This document shows, piece by piece, positions 1 to 6,104 of a stretch of DNA of 19,781 bases. Position 1 is the stretch's first letter; every line of letters starts with the position of its first letter. Source of the stretch: JAQBRD01 sp041158765 (GTDB lineage: Bacteria; Patescibacteriota; Minisyncoccia; Phycocordibacterales; PALSA-1337); assembly GCA_041158765.1 (NCBI GenBank), contig JBEBAU010000033.1, positions 1 through 19,781 of the forward strand, given 5' to 3'. The position numbers were made by a program, and so were the translations under genes. The notes beneath the pieces were generated by a model. That model was not told the DNA's origin and searched no databases. It worked only from the letters and a program-made list of their open reading frames with translations.

Positions 1-170
1 ATATATGCAGCGTTCACACCTGGTTCATTTTTAAACAAATTTCGTAGAACTTCTATTATTTGGGTTGGGTATACAGCGGGCTGGCCAATAGAAACATTCG
101 TCTCCGTATCAATCACAATAGTCTGATGAGGAATAAATGATGGCTTTTTAAAAAAATCAAATAGTCCCAT
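1..170 (-). CDS. SseB C-terminal-like protein, 3' end cut by window edge
   Basis: Fifty-six codons read leftward from an ATG at 168-170, and the frame is still open at the window edge, so this is the N-terminal part only. The protein starts MGLFDFFKKP, a short amphipathic lead. It continues with a segment containing PAVYPTQIIEVLRNLFKNEP and then GVNAAY, which resembles the C-terminal domain of SseB (enhanced serine sensitivity) proteins, whose function is poorly known. The start is supported by a TATAAT box at 178-183, seven bases before the ATG, suggesting a leaderless message. The gene lies just downstream of tRNA-Ser on the same strand but appears to have its own promoter. The family call rests on a short stretch and is tentative; that the frame is coding is fairly sure. 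Confidence 0.6.
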   Translation of the reverse strand, partial: MGLFDFFKKPSFIPHQTIVIDTETNVSIGQPAVYPTQIIEVLRNLFKNEPGVNAAY

Positions 171-177
171 GTAGTAA

Positions 178-183
178 ATTATA
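178..183 (-). promoter_or_regulatory. -10 box of the SseB-like gene
   Basis: On the minus strand TATAAT is followed by seven bases (TTACTAC) and then the ATG at 170. Transcription would start at or within a base or two of the start codon, and there is no room for a ribosome binding site. Confidence 0.6.
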
Positions 184-198
184 AGGCAATCTTTTTTG

Positions 199-285
199 CG
201 GATGGGGTGAGATTCGAACTCACGGCCCCCTTGCGAGGGCGACAGTTTTCAAGACTGTTGCTTTAGACCACTCAGCCACCCATCC
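199..285 (-). tRNA. tRNA-Ser (anticodon UGA)
   Basis: The minus strand folds as a class II tRNA. The acceptor arms GGATGGG and CCCATCC pair perfectly, the anticodon loop is CTTGAAA (anticodon TGA, reading UCN serine codons), and a long variable arm with a CCCTCGCAAGGGGG hairpin is typical of tRNA-Ser. The T-loop is TTCGAAT. The discriminator is G at 199 and is followed by CAA, so CCA is not encoded and must be added by a nucleotidyltransferase. Unlike the Arg, Leu and His genes of this window, it has no inverted copy of its 3' end downstream. Confidence 0.95.
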
Positions 286-307
286 GTACGCTTAGAGCGA
301 TTTCACG

Positions 308-316
308 ATAATAGCA
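308..316 (-). promoter_or_regulatory. Extended -10 promoter of tRNA-Ser
   Basis: On the minus strand TGC-TATTAT (316 to 308) is an extended -10 element that would start transcription near 301, about 16 bases before the mature tRNA 5' end at 285. I see no clear -35 box. Confidence 0.5.
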
Positions 317-334
317 AAAAGATTTCATTTGCGC

Positions 335-340
335 TAGGAT
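335..340 (+). promoter_or_regulatory. -10 box of ruvX
   Basis: TAGGAT is followed by six bases (AGGCAT) and the ATG at 347. This is the leaderless spacing seen at many starts in the window. Confidence 0.5.
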
Positions 341-346
341 AGGCAT

Positions 347-793
347 ATGAAATACCTTGGTATTGACTTCGGGTCAAAGCGCATTGGGATTGCTGTTTCG
401 GATGAACGGGGGACTTTGGCTTTGCCAAAAAAGGTGATACAGAACAAGTCTGATACGGCTTTTTTGGTGGCAGAAGTTTCAAAAATGATACAAGAACTCG
501 GTATTGGTGAAATTGTAATTGGCGAATCAAAAAACTATCAAGGCGAATCGAATGAAGTGATGAAAGATGCTGCAGAATTTGCTGCAGCACTTGCTCAAGC
601 TACGAATTTGCCGGTATACAATGAACCAGAATTCATGACGAGTCATCAAGCAGAGCGAACACAACACGAATTAACTGGAGGATCATCTCGGGGGAAAGTT
701 GTGAATAGGGATATGCTTGATGCTTCGGCAGCAGCAATTATTCTCCAGAGTTATCTCGACAGAATAGCGGTTCCAGCAATAGATGTAGACTAA
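347..793 (+). CDS. ruvX: RuvX/YqgF-type putative Holliday junction resolvase
   Basis: This 148-residue protein has the length and motif order of the RuvX/YqgF RNase H-fold family, implicated in Holliday junction resolution and, in some bacteria, in 16S rRNA 5' maturation. The N-terminal MKYLGIDFGSKRIGIAVSDE carries the first catalytic Asp (D7) in the family's GIDxG context. The centre has an IGESKN strand in place of the usual VGLP-like one, and FMTSHQAERTQ corresponds to the family's E-x-x-T-S/T...AE motif. The C-terminal NRDMLDASAAAIILQSYLD matches the K-D-x-x-D-S-x-A-A-x-x-I-L-Q-x-Y-L signature with the last acidic residue. The start at 347 is supported by a -10 box six bases upstream. It is followed after 17 bases by the tRNA-binding-domain gene, which has its own -10 box. 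Confidence 0.92.
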   Translation: MKYLGIDFGSKRIGIAVSDERGTLALPKKVIQNKSDTAFLVAEVSKMIQELGIGEIVIGESKNYQGESNEVMKDAAEFAAALAQATNLPVYNEPEFMTSHQAERTQHELTGGSSRGKVVNRDMLDASAAAIILQSYLDRIAVPAIDVD

Positions 794-795
794 TA

Positions 796-804
796 TGATA
801 TAGT
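796..804 (+). promoter_or_regulatory. Extended -10 promoter of the tRNA-binding-domain gene
   Basis: TGA-TATAGT is an extended -10 element placed six bases (TTCACC) before the ATG at 811. It overlaps nothing but the short gap after ruvX, so the downstream gene can be transcribed on its own as a leaderless message. Confidence 0.6.
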
Positions 805-810
805 TTCACC

Positions 811-1212
811 ATGATTACATACGATGATTTTGCAAAAGTTGAAATTCGAGCAGGTAAAATCCTCTCAGCAGAAAAAATCCCTGATACGGATAAGTTATTG
901 CGTTTGAGTGTTGATTTCAATGAAAAAAAGTTAGCAGAAGATGGTATCGCTTCGATTCCTGCGCCACGTCAGATTGTTTCGGGGATTTCAATGTATTTCC
1001 CAGATCCTGCTGTTCTTGTTGGTAAGATATGTATGTTCGTAACCAATCTCGAACCTCGCAAAATCCGCGGTTTTGAAAGTAACGGCATGCTTTTTGCAGT
1101 TTCAACTCCAGATATTCTTGATGAAGCAGGAGCTTGTATTACGAAGGGCAGCTTCTCACTTCTCGAGCCAGCAATTGATGCAAATATACCTGCGGGTACA
1201 CGTGCAAAATAA
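811..1212 (+). CDS. Stand-alone tRNA-binding domain protein (MetRS C-terminal/CsaA type)
   Basis: The 133 residues make up a complete OB-fold tRNA-binding domain, like the C-terminal domain of bacterial methionyl-tRNA synthetase, CsaA or Arc1p/EMAPII. Visible signatures are FAKVEIRAGKILSAEKIPD-T-D-K-L at residues 7-28, RQIVSGISMYFPDPAVLVGK in the middle, and NLEPRKIRGFESNGMLFA, the family's N-L-x-P-R-K-x-x-G-x-x-S-x-G-M-L-L-A motif. No catalytic synthetase domain is attached, so it probably binds tRNA in trans, possibly helping MetRS or acting as a CsaA-like chaperone. That partner assignment is inference. The DedA gene follows four bases after its stop, so the two are likely cotranscribed. 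Confidence 0.9.
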   Translation: MITYDDFAKVEIRAGKILSAEKIPDTDKLLRLSVDFNEKKLAEDGIASIPAPRQIVSGISMYFPDPAVLVGKICMFVTNLEPRKIRGFESNGMLFAVSTPDILDEAGACITKGSFSLLEPAIDANIPAGTRAK

Positions 1213-1215
1213 GTT

Positions 1216-1836
1216 ATGGATTTGATTCATACATTTTTGAGTTTTATTTCTCCTGCGAATATTATCGCTTCTCTTGGAGTTATCGGAATCATTGCAGTTG
1301 TATTCGCTGAGTCAGGATTATTCTTCGGATTTTTTCTCCCAGGAGATTCGCTCTTATTCACTGCAGGATTTCTTGCTTCGACGATTGAGACATCAGGGAT
1401 TTCTCTCATTGTGGTGCTCATAGGCTCATGTATTGCAGCGATAGTGGGGGACAGTGTCGGATATGCTTTTGGGAAGTCCTTGGGACAGCGTCTCTATTCA
1501 CGTCCTGATTCGAGATTTTTCAAACAAAAGCATATTACACAAGCAAGAGAATTTTATGAAAAACACGGTGGTAAGGCCATTATCCTTGCGCGTTTCATGC
1601 CGATCGTACGAACATTCGCTCCAATTGTTGCTGGTGCTGCGGGTATGAGATACAAGAGTTTTCTTTCATATAATGTGATTGGAGGCTTCGTATGGTCATT
1701 CGGTATGACATTGCTCGGGTACTTTTTTGGAAAGAGCATACCAAATGCAACTGAGTACGTTACACCCATTGTTATCGCTATTATCGTTGTTTCATTCCTT
1801 CCAGCTATATATCACCTCATTAAGTCTCGAATATAG
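1216..1836 (+). CDS. DedA family membrane protein (VTT domain)
   Basis: This 206-residue protein is almost entirely hydrophobic. It carries the DedA/VTT layout: an N-terminal helix around FISPANIIASLGVIGIIAVV, the re-entrant motif FFLPGDSLLFTAGFLAS, a G-rich helix (IGSCIAAIVGDSVGYAFGKS), the RFMPIVRTFAPIVAGAAGM motif with its key Arg residues, and two C-terminal helices ending in KSRI. DedA proteins sit in the cytoplasmic membrane and have been linked to undecaprenyl-phosphate or phospholipid recycling and to membrane-potential homeostasis. Which of these applies here cannot be told from sequence. The start lies four bases after the preceding stop with no Shine-Dalgarno motif, suggesting translation coupled to the tRNA-binding-domain gene. 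Confidence 0.92.
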   Translation: MDLIHTFLSFISPANIIASLGVIGIIAVVFAESGLFFGFFLPGDSLLFTAGFLASTIETSGISLIVVLIGSCIAAIVGDSVGYAFGKSLGQRLYSRPDSRFFKQKHITQAREFYEKHGGKAIILARFMPIVRTFAPIVAGAAGMRYKSFLSYNVIGGFVWSFGMTLLGYFFGKSIPNATEYVTPIVIAIIVVSFLPAIYHLIKSRI

Positions 1837-1880
1837 GCTCAACGCAGCAGTTGTTGATAGAGTGTGTTCCAAAACTGTAG

Positions 1881-1891
1881 TACAATACTAG
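1881..1891 (+). promoter_or_regulatory. Probable -10 region of the pil operon
   Basis: Two overlapping candidates, TACAAT (1881-1886) and TACTAG (1886-1891), lie 13 and 8 bases before the ATG at 1900. The second is close to the leaderless spacing used elsewhere. No convincing -35 box was found at 16-18 bases. Confidence 0.4.
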
Positions 1892-1899
1892 AAACGGCA

Positions 1900-2979
1900 A
1901 TGACCGGAACTACTATGTTTACTCGAGCATTCTTCAAATTTTTCCCTCCACCTGTCTATCTCGAAACCCGACATGGCGGATTACATATTTCTGATGATGC
2001 AGTGCGCATTATTCAATTTGTTCAAGGGCTAAAAGGTTTGGAAGTAAGGAAGCATGGAATGCGGGCACTTCCTCGTGGGGTAGTGGATGCGGGTTTCATA
2101 AAAGATGAAAAAGCCCTCGGTACTATTCTCAAGGAACTGGTAACTGAACTCGGTATTACATCTGTAACCGCATCGCTTCCTGAAGAAAAAATGTATTTGT
2201 TCAAATTGGATGTGCCAAGTTTGAATGAAAAAGAAATTCGTCAGACGATTGAATTCAAGCTCGAAGAAAACGTACCACTCTCGCCAGCTGATGCTGTATT
2301 TTATTTTGATATTGTTCCAAGTCCTGTCGCTGGTTCCGGCAAGCACACCGTGATGGTCTCAGTTGCTCCACGTAAGGTAATTGATACATATCTATCAGTA
2401 CTTACTGGTGCAGGTCTTACGGTCACCTCATTTGAAGTTGAAGCACGAGCTCTTGCTCGAGCATTTGTTCCGAAGAGTGCGCCAGATTGTGAATTGATTG
2501 TGAATGTCATGAATCATAAGACGGGATTGTATATTGTTTCGGGTGGAGTCGTTTCTTTCACATCAACCGTATTGTGGGGAGGGGCACTCGTAACCGAAGC
2601 AATTGCTAAGGAATTTGGTAAGACACCAGAAGAAGCAGAGTTATTGAAACGAAATGCTGGCTATCACGATGCTCAAGATACAAAAAAGGTACTCACTGCT
2701 GTTGCAGGAACTGTCGGTGTTCTCCAAAAAGAGATTGAAAAAGTCTATTCGTATTGGGTTGAAAACGGTGAAGAAGGGAAACCAATTGACCGCGTTGTTC
2801 TCTGTGGTTCGGATTCATTACTCGTCGGCCTCGCTTCGCATGTCACCCCAAATCCAGAAATACCAACCATTGTTGCTGATACATGGATGAATGCTTTTTC
2901 AAAAGACGCATATATTCCACCGATATCGCATGATGAATCACTGGATTATGCGGTAGCTATTGGCCTCGCGCTTTCATAA
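1900..2979 (+). CDS. pilM: Type IV pilus assembly protein PilM
   Basis: The protein is about 359 residues with the actin/FtsA-like fold of PilM, the cytoplasmic ATP-binding scaffold that recruits PilN and PilO to the inner membrane. Diagnostic segments are the N-terminal YLETRHGGLHISDDAVRIIQ strand pair, the middle LNEKEIRQTIEFKLEENVPL (the conserved I-x-x-x-I-E-x-x-L-E-x-x-I-P-x segment of the family), and the phosphate-binding C-terminal half with GGALVTEAIAKEFGKTPEEA and RVVLCGSDSLLVGLASHV. The start is uncertain. A GTG at 1864 is in frame but lies upstream of the -10 region; ATG 1900 or 1915 is more likely. Three small membrane-anchored genes follow within 4 bases or with overlap, as in pilMNO operons. 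I see no pilus secretin or ATPase in the window. Confidence 0.9.
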   Translation: MTGTTMFTRAFFKFFPPPVYLETRHGGLHISDDAVRIIQFVQGLKGLEVRKHGMRALPRGVVDAGFIKDEKALGTILKELVTELGITSVTASLPEEKMYLFKLDVPSLNEKEIRQTIEFKLEENVPLSPADAVFYFDIVPSPVAGSGKHTVMVSVAPRKVIDTYLSVLTGAGLTVTSFEVEARALARAFVPKSAPDCELIVNVMNHKTGLYIVSGGVVSFTSTVLWGGALVTEAIAKEFGKTPEEAELLKRNAGYHDAQDTKKVLTAVAGTVGVLQKEIEKVYSYWVENGEEGKPIDRVVLCGSDSLLVGLASHVTPNPEIPTIVADTWMNAFSKDAYIPPISHDESLDYAVAIGLALS

Positions 2980-2983
2980 CTAT

Positions 2984-3523
2984 ATGCACTCACTTTTACC
3001 AGAACGATATATTGCTTCACTTCGGCTCAATTACCGAATGCGTCTTGGTGCTACAGCACTCTTTTTCCTTTCAGTTGCTGTTGCTATTGGTGTTGTTGCG
3101 CTCCTTCCTTCATATATTCTTTCTCGAGGGCAAGAAACAAAAGCCGCAGAAGATCTCGCTCTATTGCAGAAGACAAGTCATAGCCAAGATGCCAATCAGG
3201 CTGAAGCAAGTATCAAAACAACAAAAGCTCTCATAACTGCATTCGAAGGACATCAGGATACAGTGCCGCTTTCTCTTATTATTGAAACCGTTGTTCTTCA
3301 GAGGAAGCCGGGGATTTCAATTACATCTGTGCAAGTTAAGCGATCTGGGATGACCGATGCCGCATTGAATGTTGCGGGTGTTGCTACATCAAGAGATGCG
3401 CTTCTTACTTTCCAAAAGTCCCTTGCGAAGGATCCACACTTCTCAAAGGTCGATTTGCCAATTTCTGATCTTGCGAAGACAAAAGACATTCGTTTCAATA
3501 TAACTGCTGTCGCAAAATGGTAA
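2984..3523 (+). CDS. PilN-like inner-membrane pilus alignment protein
   Basis: This 179-residue protein has a basic cytoplasmic N-terminus (MHSLLPERYIASLRLNYRMR), one transmembrane helix (ATALFFLSVAVAIGVVALLP) and a periplasm-side coiled coil followed by a small alpha/beta domain (SITSVQVKRSGMTDAALNVA and onward). That is the PilN architecture, a bitopic protein whose N-terminus docks on PilM. The LPERY peptide near the start resembles the short N-terminal PilN motif that binds PilM (INLLP in the classical protein). The ATG at 2984, five bases after the pilM stop, is preferred to the in-frame TTG at 2960 because that would overlap pilM and lacks the motif at its beginning. The assignment rests on architecture and operon position, not strong sequence similarity. 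Confidence 0.7.
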   Translation: MHSLLPERYIASLRLNYRMRLGATALFFLSVAVAIGVVALLPSYILSRGQETKAAEDLALLQKTSHSQDANQAEASIKTTKALITAFEGHQDTVPLSLIIETVVLQRKPGISITSVQVKRSGMTDAALNVAGVATSRDALLTFQKSLAKDPHFSKVDLPISDLAKTKDIRFNITAVAKW

Positions 3524-3527
3524 TACT

Positions 3528-4100
3528 ATGAATACAAAAACACACACAATACTATACGCAGCATTCTCAATAGTCGCTTTTGTTGTATTGTCTGGTGTGT
3601 ATTGGTTTTCATATAACAGTATTGAAAGTCAAACAATTCGAACAAGTGAAATTCTCCAACAAATAGCAGAAGAACAGTCTCGAAGCGCACACCAAAAGAG
3701 CCTTACTAAGTTGCTTGATGGAGTTCGGGGAAGTCAGGCGCAATTGAGCAGTTTCTTTGTTCCAAGTGACCGCGTTGTTGAATTTATTGAACAGATCGAA
3801 TCTCTCGAAAAACTTTCGGGCGCTGTTGTTACACTGCAATCTATTACCGCAGAAAATATATCTGAAGCCGCAACTAGTACTGTGGGACGTGTTGATGCAT
3901 CAGTGAGTGTTGTGGGGAATTGGGCTTCAGTAATGAAGGCTTTGCAGCTTGCAGAGCGACTCCCATACAGTATTTCAATTAGTGGTGTGAATGTAAGTTC
4001 TGCTGGCATTGTAGATGGGGCTAGTGCACCAAAAGCTGCGAAGGGCACATCGCTCTGGAGGATGACATTTCAAATACAGGTACTTTCAATAAAACAATGA
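3528..4100 (+). CDS. PilO-like inner-membrane pilus alignment protein
   Basis: The protein has 190 residues. A short cytoplasmic tail (MNTKTHT) leads into one transmembrane helix (ILYAAFSIVAFVVLSGVYWF), a coiled-coil stretch rich in Gln and Glu (SIESQTIRTSEILQQIAEEQ, then SRSAHQKSLTKLL), and a C-terminal ferredoxin-like alpha/beta part. This part contains FFVPSDRVVEFIEQIESLEK and VVGNWASVMKALQLAERLPY, the kind of segment seen in PilO (S-x-x-x-F-L-x-x-L-E). It starts four bases after the PilN-like stop and overlaps the next gene by four bases (ATGA). It probably dimerises with the PilN-like protein to link cytoplasmic PilM with the outer layers of the pilus machine. The call rests on position and architecture. 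Confidence 0.7.
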   Translation: MNTKTHTILYAAFSIVAFVVLSGVYWFSYNSIESQTIRTSEILQQIAEEQSRSAHQKSLTKLLDGVRGSQAQLSSFFVPSDRVVEFIEQIESLEKLSGAVVTLQSITAENISEAATSTVGRVDASVSVVGNWASVMKALQLAERLPYSISISGVNVSSAGIVDGASAPKAAKGTSLWRMTFQIQVLSIKQ

Positions 4101-4438
4101 AAAATCTTTTCAAAAAATCAAATAGCACACAACATGCTTCTGTGAAAAAGAATTCGAGTTTTTTGAGCAAGGTTGGAAATGATGTGCACACTGATTGGGT
4201 GATTATTTGTTTTATTACATTGTGTGCGGTTTTGTTTTTGGCAAATGGTGGAGTGCGACTTTTCCTCGGGATAAGCGACGGTAGTATTGGCGCTTCACAA
4301 GCACAAATCTCGACACAGACACGAGTACTCAATCCAAGTGATCTCACGAAACTCACATCAGCGCTTTCAAAAAGACAGGCTGATTTCGATGTGATAAAAA
4401 ATACGCCATACGTGACAAGTGGCGACCCAATGAAGTAG
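4097..4438 (+). CDS. Small bitopic protein at the end of the pil operon
   Basis: This protein of 113 residues is unassigned to a family. It starts on the ATGA that contains the PilO-like stop codon, so translation is coupled. A basic, Ser/Lys-rich cytoplasmic stretch of about 35 residues is followed by one transmembrane helix (WVIICFITLCAVLFLANGGV) and about 55 polar residues ending in NTPYVTSGDPMK. Position suggests a fourth component of the PilMNO platform, perhaps taking the place of PilP. However, there is no lipobox and no recognisable PilP domain, so this is inference. The stop is followed within two bases by the extended -10 element of tRNA-Arg. Confidence 0.75.
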   Translation: MKNLFKKSNSTQHASVKKNSSFLSKVGNDVHTDWVIICFITLCAVLFLANGGVRLFLGISDGSIGASQAQISTQTRVLNPSDLTKLTSALSKRQADFDVIKNTPYVTSGDPMK

Positions 4439-4439
4439 A

Positions 4440-4448
4440 TGCTATAGT
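4440..4448 (+). promoter_or_regulatory. Extended -10 promoter of tRNA-Arg
   Basis: TGC-TATAGT lies immediately after the last pil gene and would start transcription near 4455, about 18 bases before the tRNA 5' end. This allows tRNA-Arg to be expressed independently of the pil operon. Confidence 0.5.
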
Positions 4449-4472
4449 GGCGCCGTAGACGAAACACCAATT

Positions 4473-4544
4473 GTCCCTGTAGTTCAATGGATAGAACTGC
4501 GGACTTCTAAGCCGTCGATGTTGGTTCGATTCCAACCAGGGACA
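4473..4544 (+). tRNA. tRNA-Arg (anticodon UCU)
   Basis: Acceptor arms GTCCCTG and CAGGGAC pair fully, the T-arm is GTTGG-TTCGATT-CCAAC, and the anticodon loop is CTTCTAA, giving anticodon TCT for AGA/AGG arginine codons. The anticodon stem GCGGA/GCCGT has an A31-G39 mismatch next to the loop and a G27-U43 wobble, an unusually weak stem. The discriminator is A4544 followed by CAG, so CCA is not encoded. Downstream lie a terminator hairpin, an inverted copy of the T-arm and a direct copy of the 3' end. Confidence 0.9.
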
Positions 4545-4548
4545 CAGA

Positions 4549-4589
4549 ATATAAAAATACTTTCAACATTGTTGAAAGTATTTTTATAT
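4549..4589 (+). terminator. Long A/T hairpin terminator behind tRNA-Arg
   Basis: A 19-bp perfect stem (4549-4567 with 4571-4589) closes a three-base ATT loop. Its core is ATACTTTCAAC / GTTGAAAGTAT, flanked by A5 on the left and T5 on the right, so it can terminate in either direction. Its centre (4569) almost coincides with the centre (4567.5) of the outer inverted repeat made by the tRNA T-arm and its downstream copy. Confidence 0.85.
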
Positions 4590-4599
4590 ACCTTATTGT

Positions 4600-4611
4600 T
4601 TGGAATCGAAC
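4600..4611 (-). repeat. Inverted copy of the tRNA-Arg T-arm
   Basis: TTGGAATCGAAC is the exact reverse complement of tRNA-Arg bases 4524-4535 (GTTCGATTCCAA), on the other side of the terminator hairpin. Twelve of twelve bases match. The TTCGA core alone could be chance, since it is universal in T-loops, but the flanking CCAA is specific to this tRNA. Confidence 0.75.
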
Positions 4612-4697
4612 AGCCGGACCGAGTGTAGACGAGGGAGGCGGGGTCGCGGGTCGAGCCAGCAGGCGAGAACCTGTGACTCGTGACAACCAGGGACACA
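4612..4697. repeat. GC-rich block ending in a direct copy of the tRNA-Arg 3' end
   Basis: Bases 4612-4683 contain 49 G or C out of 72 by my count, far above the surroundings, and the plus strand is purine-rich. The block has short internal symmetry (CGAGT near 4620 with ACTCG near 4676) but no convincing tRNA fold and no believable reading frame. It ends at 4684-4697 with CAACCAGGGACACA, identical to 4533-4546, which spans the end of tRNA-Arg and its two downstream genomic bases. The resulting 14-bp direct repeats 151 bases apart resemble attachment-site flanks, but no integrase is nearby. Confidence 0.6.
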
Positions 4698-4756
4698 TTC
4701 AGTAATTTAACTAAATATACGCTTTGGTTGAGCTATAAAATCAGTTTAGATTTTGG

Positions 4757-4762
4757 TATGAT
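4757..4762 (+). promoter_or_regulatory. -10 box of the 4769 gene
   Basis: TATGAT is followed by six bases (TGGGGT) and the ATG at 4769, again the leaderless spacing. No well-placed -35 box is visible. Confidence 0.55.
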
Positions 4763-4768
4763 TGGGGT

Positions 4769-5527
4769 ATGGAGAAGATAAATATACCAGAAACAAATTC
4801 ACTCGATTCATTTGAAGGAGTTGAAAGTTTTACTGGAGACGAGAAAAGATTTGAGCCCAGTAAAGAACAAATAGCAGAATTCGCTCTTCACTTAAAAAGT
4901 TATGAAAATGATAATGATTTTCATTTAAATACCAAAATAGCAAGATATTTTTATGATATAGGCCATCCAGAGCTTGCCAGCAGATCAGCACTTGCATATT
5001 TTAGAAAGCAATTAGAAATTCAGACACAAGAAAATGTAGGAGTCTCTCATGTCATGAATAAGGCCTACGAAGAACTTGTATATGGGGCAAAGATTAATAA
5101 TGAGTTGACGAGAGGTTTGGGTGAAATGCTAGGAAAACTTTACGAATCCAGCGGAAGGTTTGCAGTTGCTTATGAATATTATAGAGAAAGTTGTCCAGAT
5201 AAATATGTTGATAAACTTGGGTCAGTTGTCATGAGTAATGAAGATGTATCAGGTTCCGTGGAAAAAGAAGATGAGTGGAGACTTCAGATACCATCCGATA
5301 GAGGTATCCGTCCTGATGGCACCCATTTATATTTTCCAGATTTTAGGAAATTATCAAACAGAGATGAGATGCTAAACAATGAGCAAAAATTATTTGCAGA
5401 TTTTTTAAAAACAGTTCCGGAAGAAGTTATGCAAATTGATAGCAAGGCGGAGTTTAAATCATTGATCGCTGAAGCAAAGGAGATCGTGGCAGAACTAGAG
5501 AAAAAAACTAGCACAGACAATAAGTGA
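4769..5527 (+). CDS. Unrecognised helical protein, 252 aa
   Basis: I do not recognise a family. The protein is hydrophilic, without signal peptide or membrane helix, so it is probably cytoplasmic. An acidic N-terminus is followed by a helix-rich region (residues ~30-150) with spaced aromatic/Ala patterns such as ARYFYDIGHPELASRSALAY and LYESSGRFAVAYEYYRESC, which look like TPR or Sel1-like helical hairpins. The C-terminus is a charged helix (FKSLIAEAKEIVAELEKKTS). The start is set by the -10 box six bases upstream. It is a single gene between the tRNA-Arg element and a strong bidirectional terminator shared with the convergent DoxX gene. Confidence 0.8.
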   Translation: MEKINIPETNSLDSFEGVESFTGDEKRFEPSKEQIAEFALHLKSYENDNDFHLNTKIARYFYDIGHPELASRSALAYFRKQLEIQTQENVGVSHVMNKAYEELVYGAKINNELTRGLGEMLGKLYESSGRFAVAYEYYRESCPDKYVDKLGSVVMSNEDVSGSVEKEDEWRLQIPSDRGIRPDGTHLYFPDFRKLSNRDEMLNNEQKLFADFLKTVPEEVMQIDSKAEFKSLIAEAKEIVAELEKKTSTDNK

Positions 5528-5599
5528 TAAATATTAATTTAAGTTCTTATAGAATGTAGGTATACACACCAGTACCATTCCTCTACGACGGCACACCAC

Positions 5600-5633
5600 G
5601 TAGAAAAAAGCGGGAGACCCCGCTTTTTTCTAC
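5600..5633. terminator. Bidirectional intrinsic terminator between convergent genes
   Basis: A 15-bp perfect stem, GTAGAAAAAAGCGGG (5600-5614) with CCCGCTTTTTTCTAC (5619-5633), closes the loop AGAC. A-tracts on one arm and T-tracts on the other serve both strands. It ends the 4769 gene and the DoxX gene, whose stop codon (5630-5632) lies inside the right arm. Confidence 0.9.
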
Positions 5634-6031
5634 TCCCTCCCCAACTTCCTATCCACCGTAAAATAATCCGCCCCATACAAAAACACTGCAATCGTAGCAA
5701 TCGATATTCCAAAATCTCGTACTCCAGTAGGGCCGTATCCAACAATAAATGTAATATCAATTATGTGAAGTGCAAGAAGTAGGGCAGCTGTTCGAGTATA
5801 AAATCCAATAAGCAATGCAATACCAAATATGATTTCAAACACACCACTTATGTGAACGATAGTAGCAGCACTAAGTCCAGAAAAATCTACAATAAACTGA
5901 GGAATAAGTCGCAACCACTGGTCTGTGTTTGTAAGTTGCTGTGTTCCAAACCAAAGGAATACAAGAGCAACTCCAATTCGTAATACGGTAGGAGCGAGAG
6001 ATTTAAGCTTGATCGATGTTTGTTGTTTCAT
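5630..6031 (-). CDS. DoxX family membrane protein
   Basis: This 133-residue protein has four predicted membrane helices and the DoxX pattern: LRIGVALVFLWFGTQQLT near residue 17 (family R-x-x-x-G-x-x-F-x-x-x-G-x-x-K/Q), then SAATIVHISGVFEIIFGIAL, LIGFYTRTAALLLALHIIDI, and a last helix (GISIATIAVFLYGADYFTVD) ending in RKLGRE. DoxX proteins are small integral membrane proteins, some linked to quinone or thiosulfate oxidation and others to redox stress, so the molecular role is not settled. The start at 6031 is supported by TATACT six bases upstream on the minus strand. Its stop is embedded in the shared terminator. Confidence 0.88.
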   Translation of the reverse strand: MKQQTSIKLKSLAPTVLRIGVALVFLWFGTQQLTNTDQWLRLIPQFIVDFSGLSAATIVHISGVFEIIFGIALLIGFYTRTAALLLALHIIDITFIVGYGPTGVRDFGISIATIAVFLYGADYFTVDRKLGRE

Positions 6032-6037
6032 ACTACT

Positions 6038-6043
6038 AGTATA
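6038..6043 (-). promoter_or_regulatory. -10 box of the DoxX gene
   Basis: On the minus strand TATACT is followed by AGTAGT and the ATG at 6031, a six-base spacing matching the leaderless pattern. Confidence 0.6.
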
Positions 6044-6092
6044 CGCTAAACAGGGAATTTTTGGTGCAATCTTGTTTTTTTAAAAAATACGG

Positions 6093-6098
6093 TATAAT
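6093..6098 (+). promoter_or_regulatory. -10 box of the putative toxin-antitoxin operon
   Basis: A consensus TATAAT is followed by TAGTAT and the ATG at 6105. It reads exactly like the box before the 14707 gene (TATACT-TAGTAT-ATG). Confidence 0.65.
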
Positions 6099-6104
6099 TA
6101 GTAT

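Noticed and set aside
1864..1899. GTG start for pilM at 1864
   Set aside because: The added residues (FQNCSTILETA) do not resemble PilM, and the stretch contains the likely -10 region.
4533..4697. Integrated element with att sites at tRNA-Arg
   Set aside because: The 14-bp direct repeats enclose only about 150 bases and no integrase is near, so a normal genomic island is unlikely. The repeat itself is reported as a finding.
4484..4698. Minus-strand open frames across tRNA-Arg and the GC-rich block, one containing PGWNRTNIDGLEV
   Set aside because: The peptide is the reverse translation of a tRNA T-arm and anticodon region, a well-known false gene pattern. The frames cross a perfect terminator hairpin.
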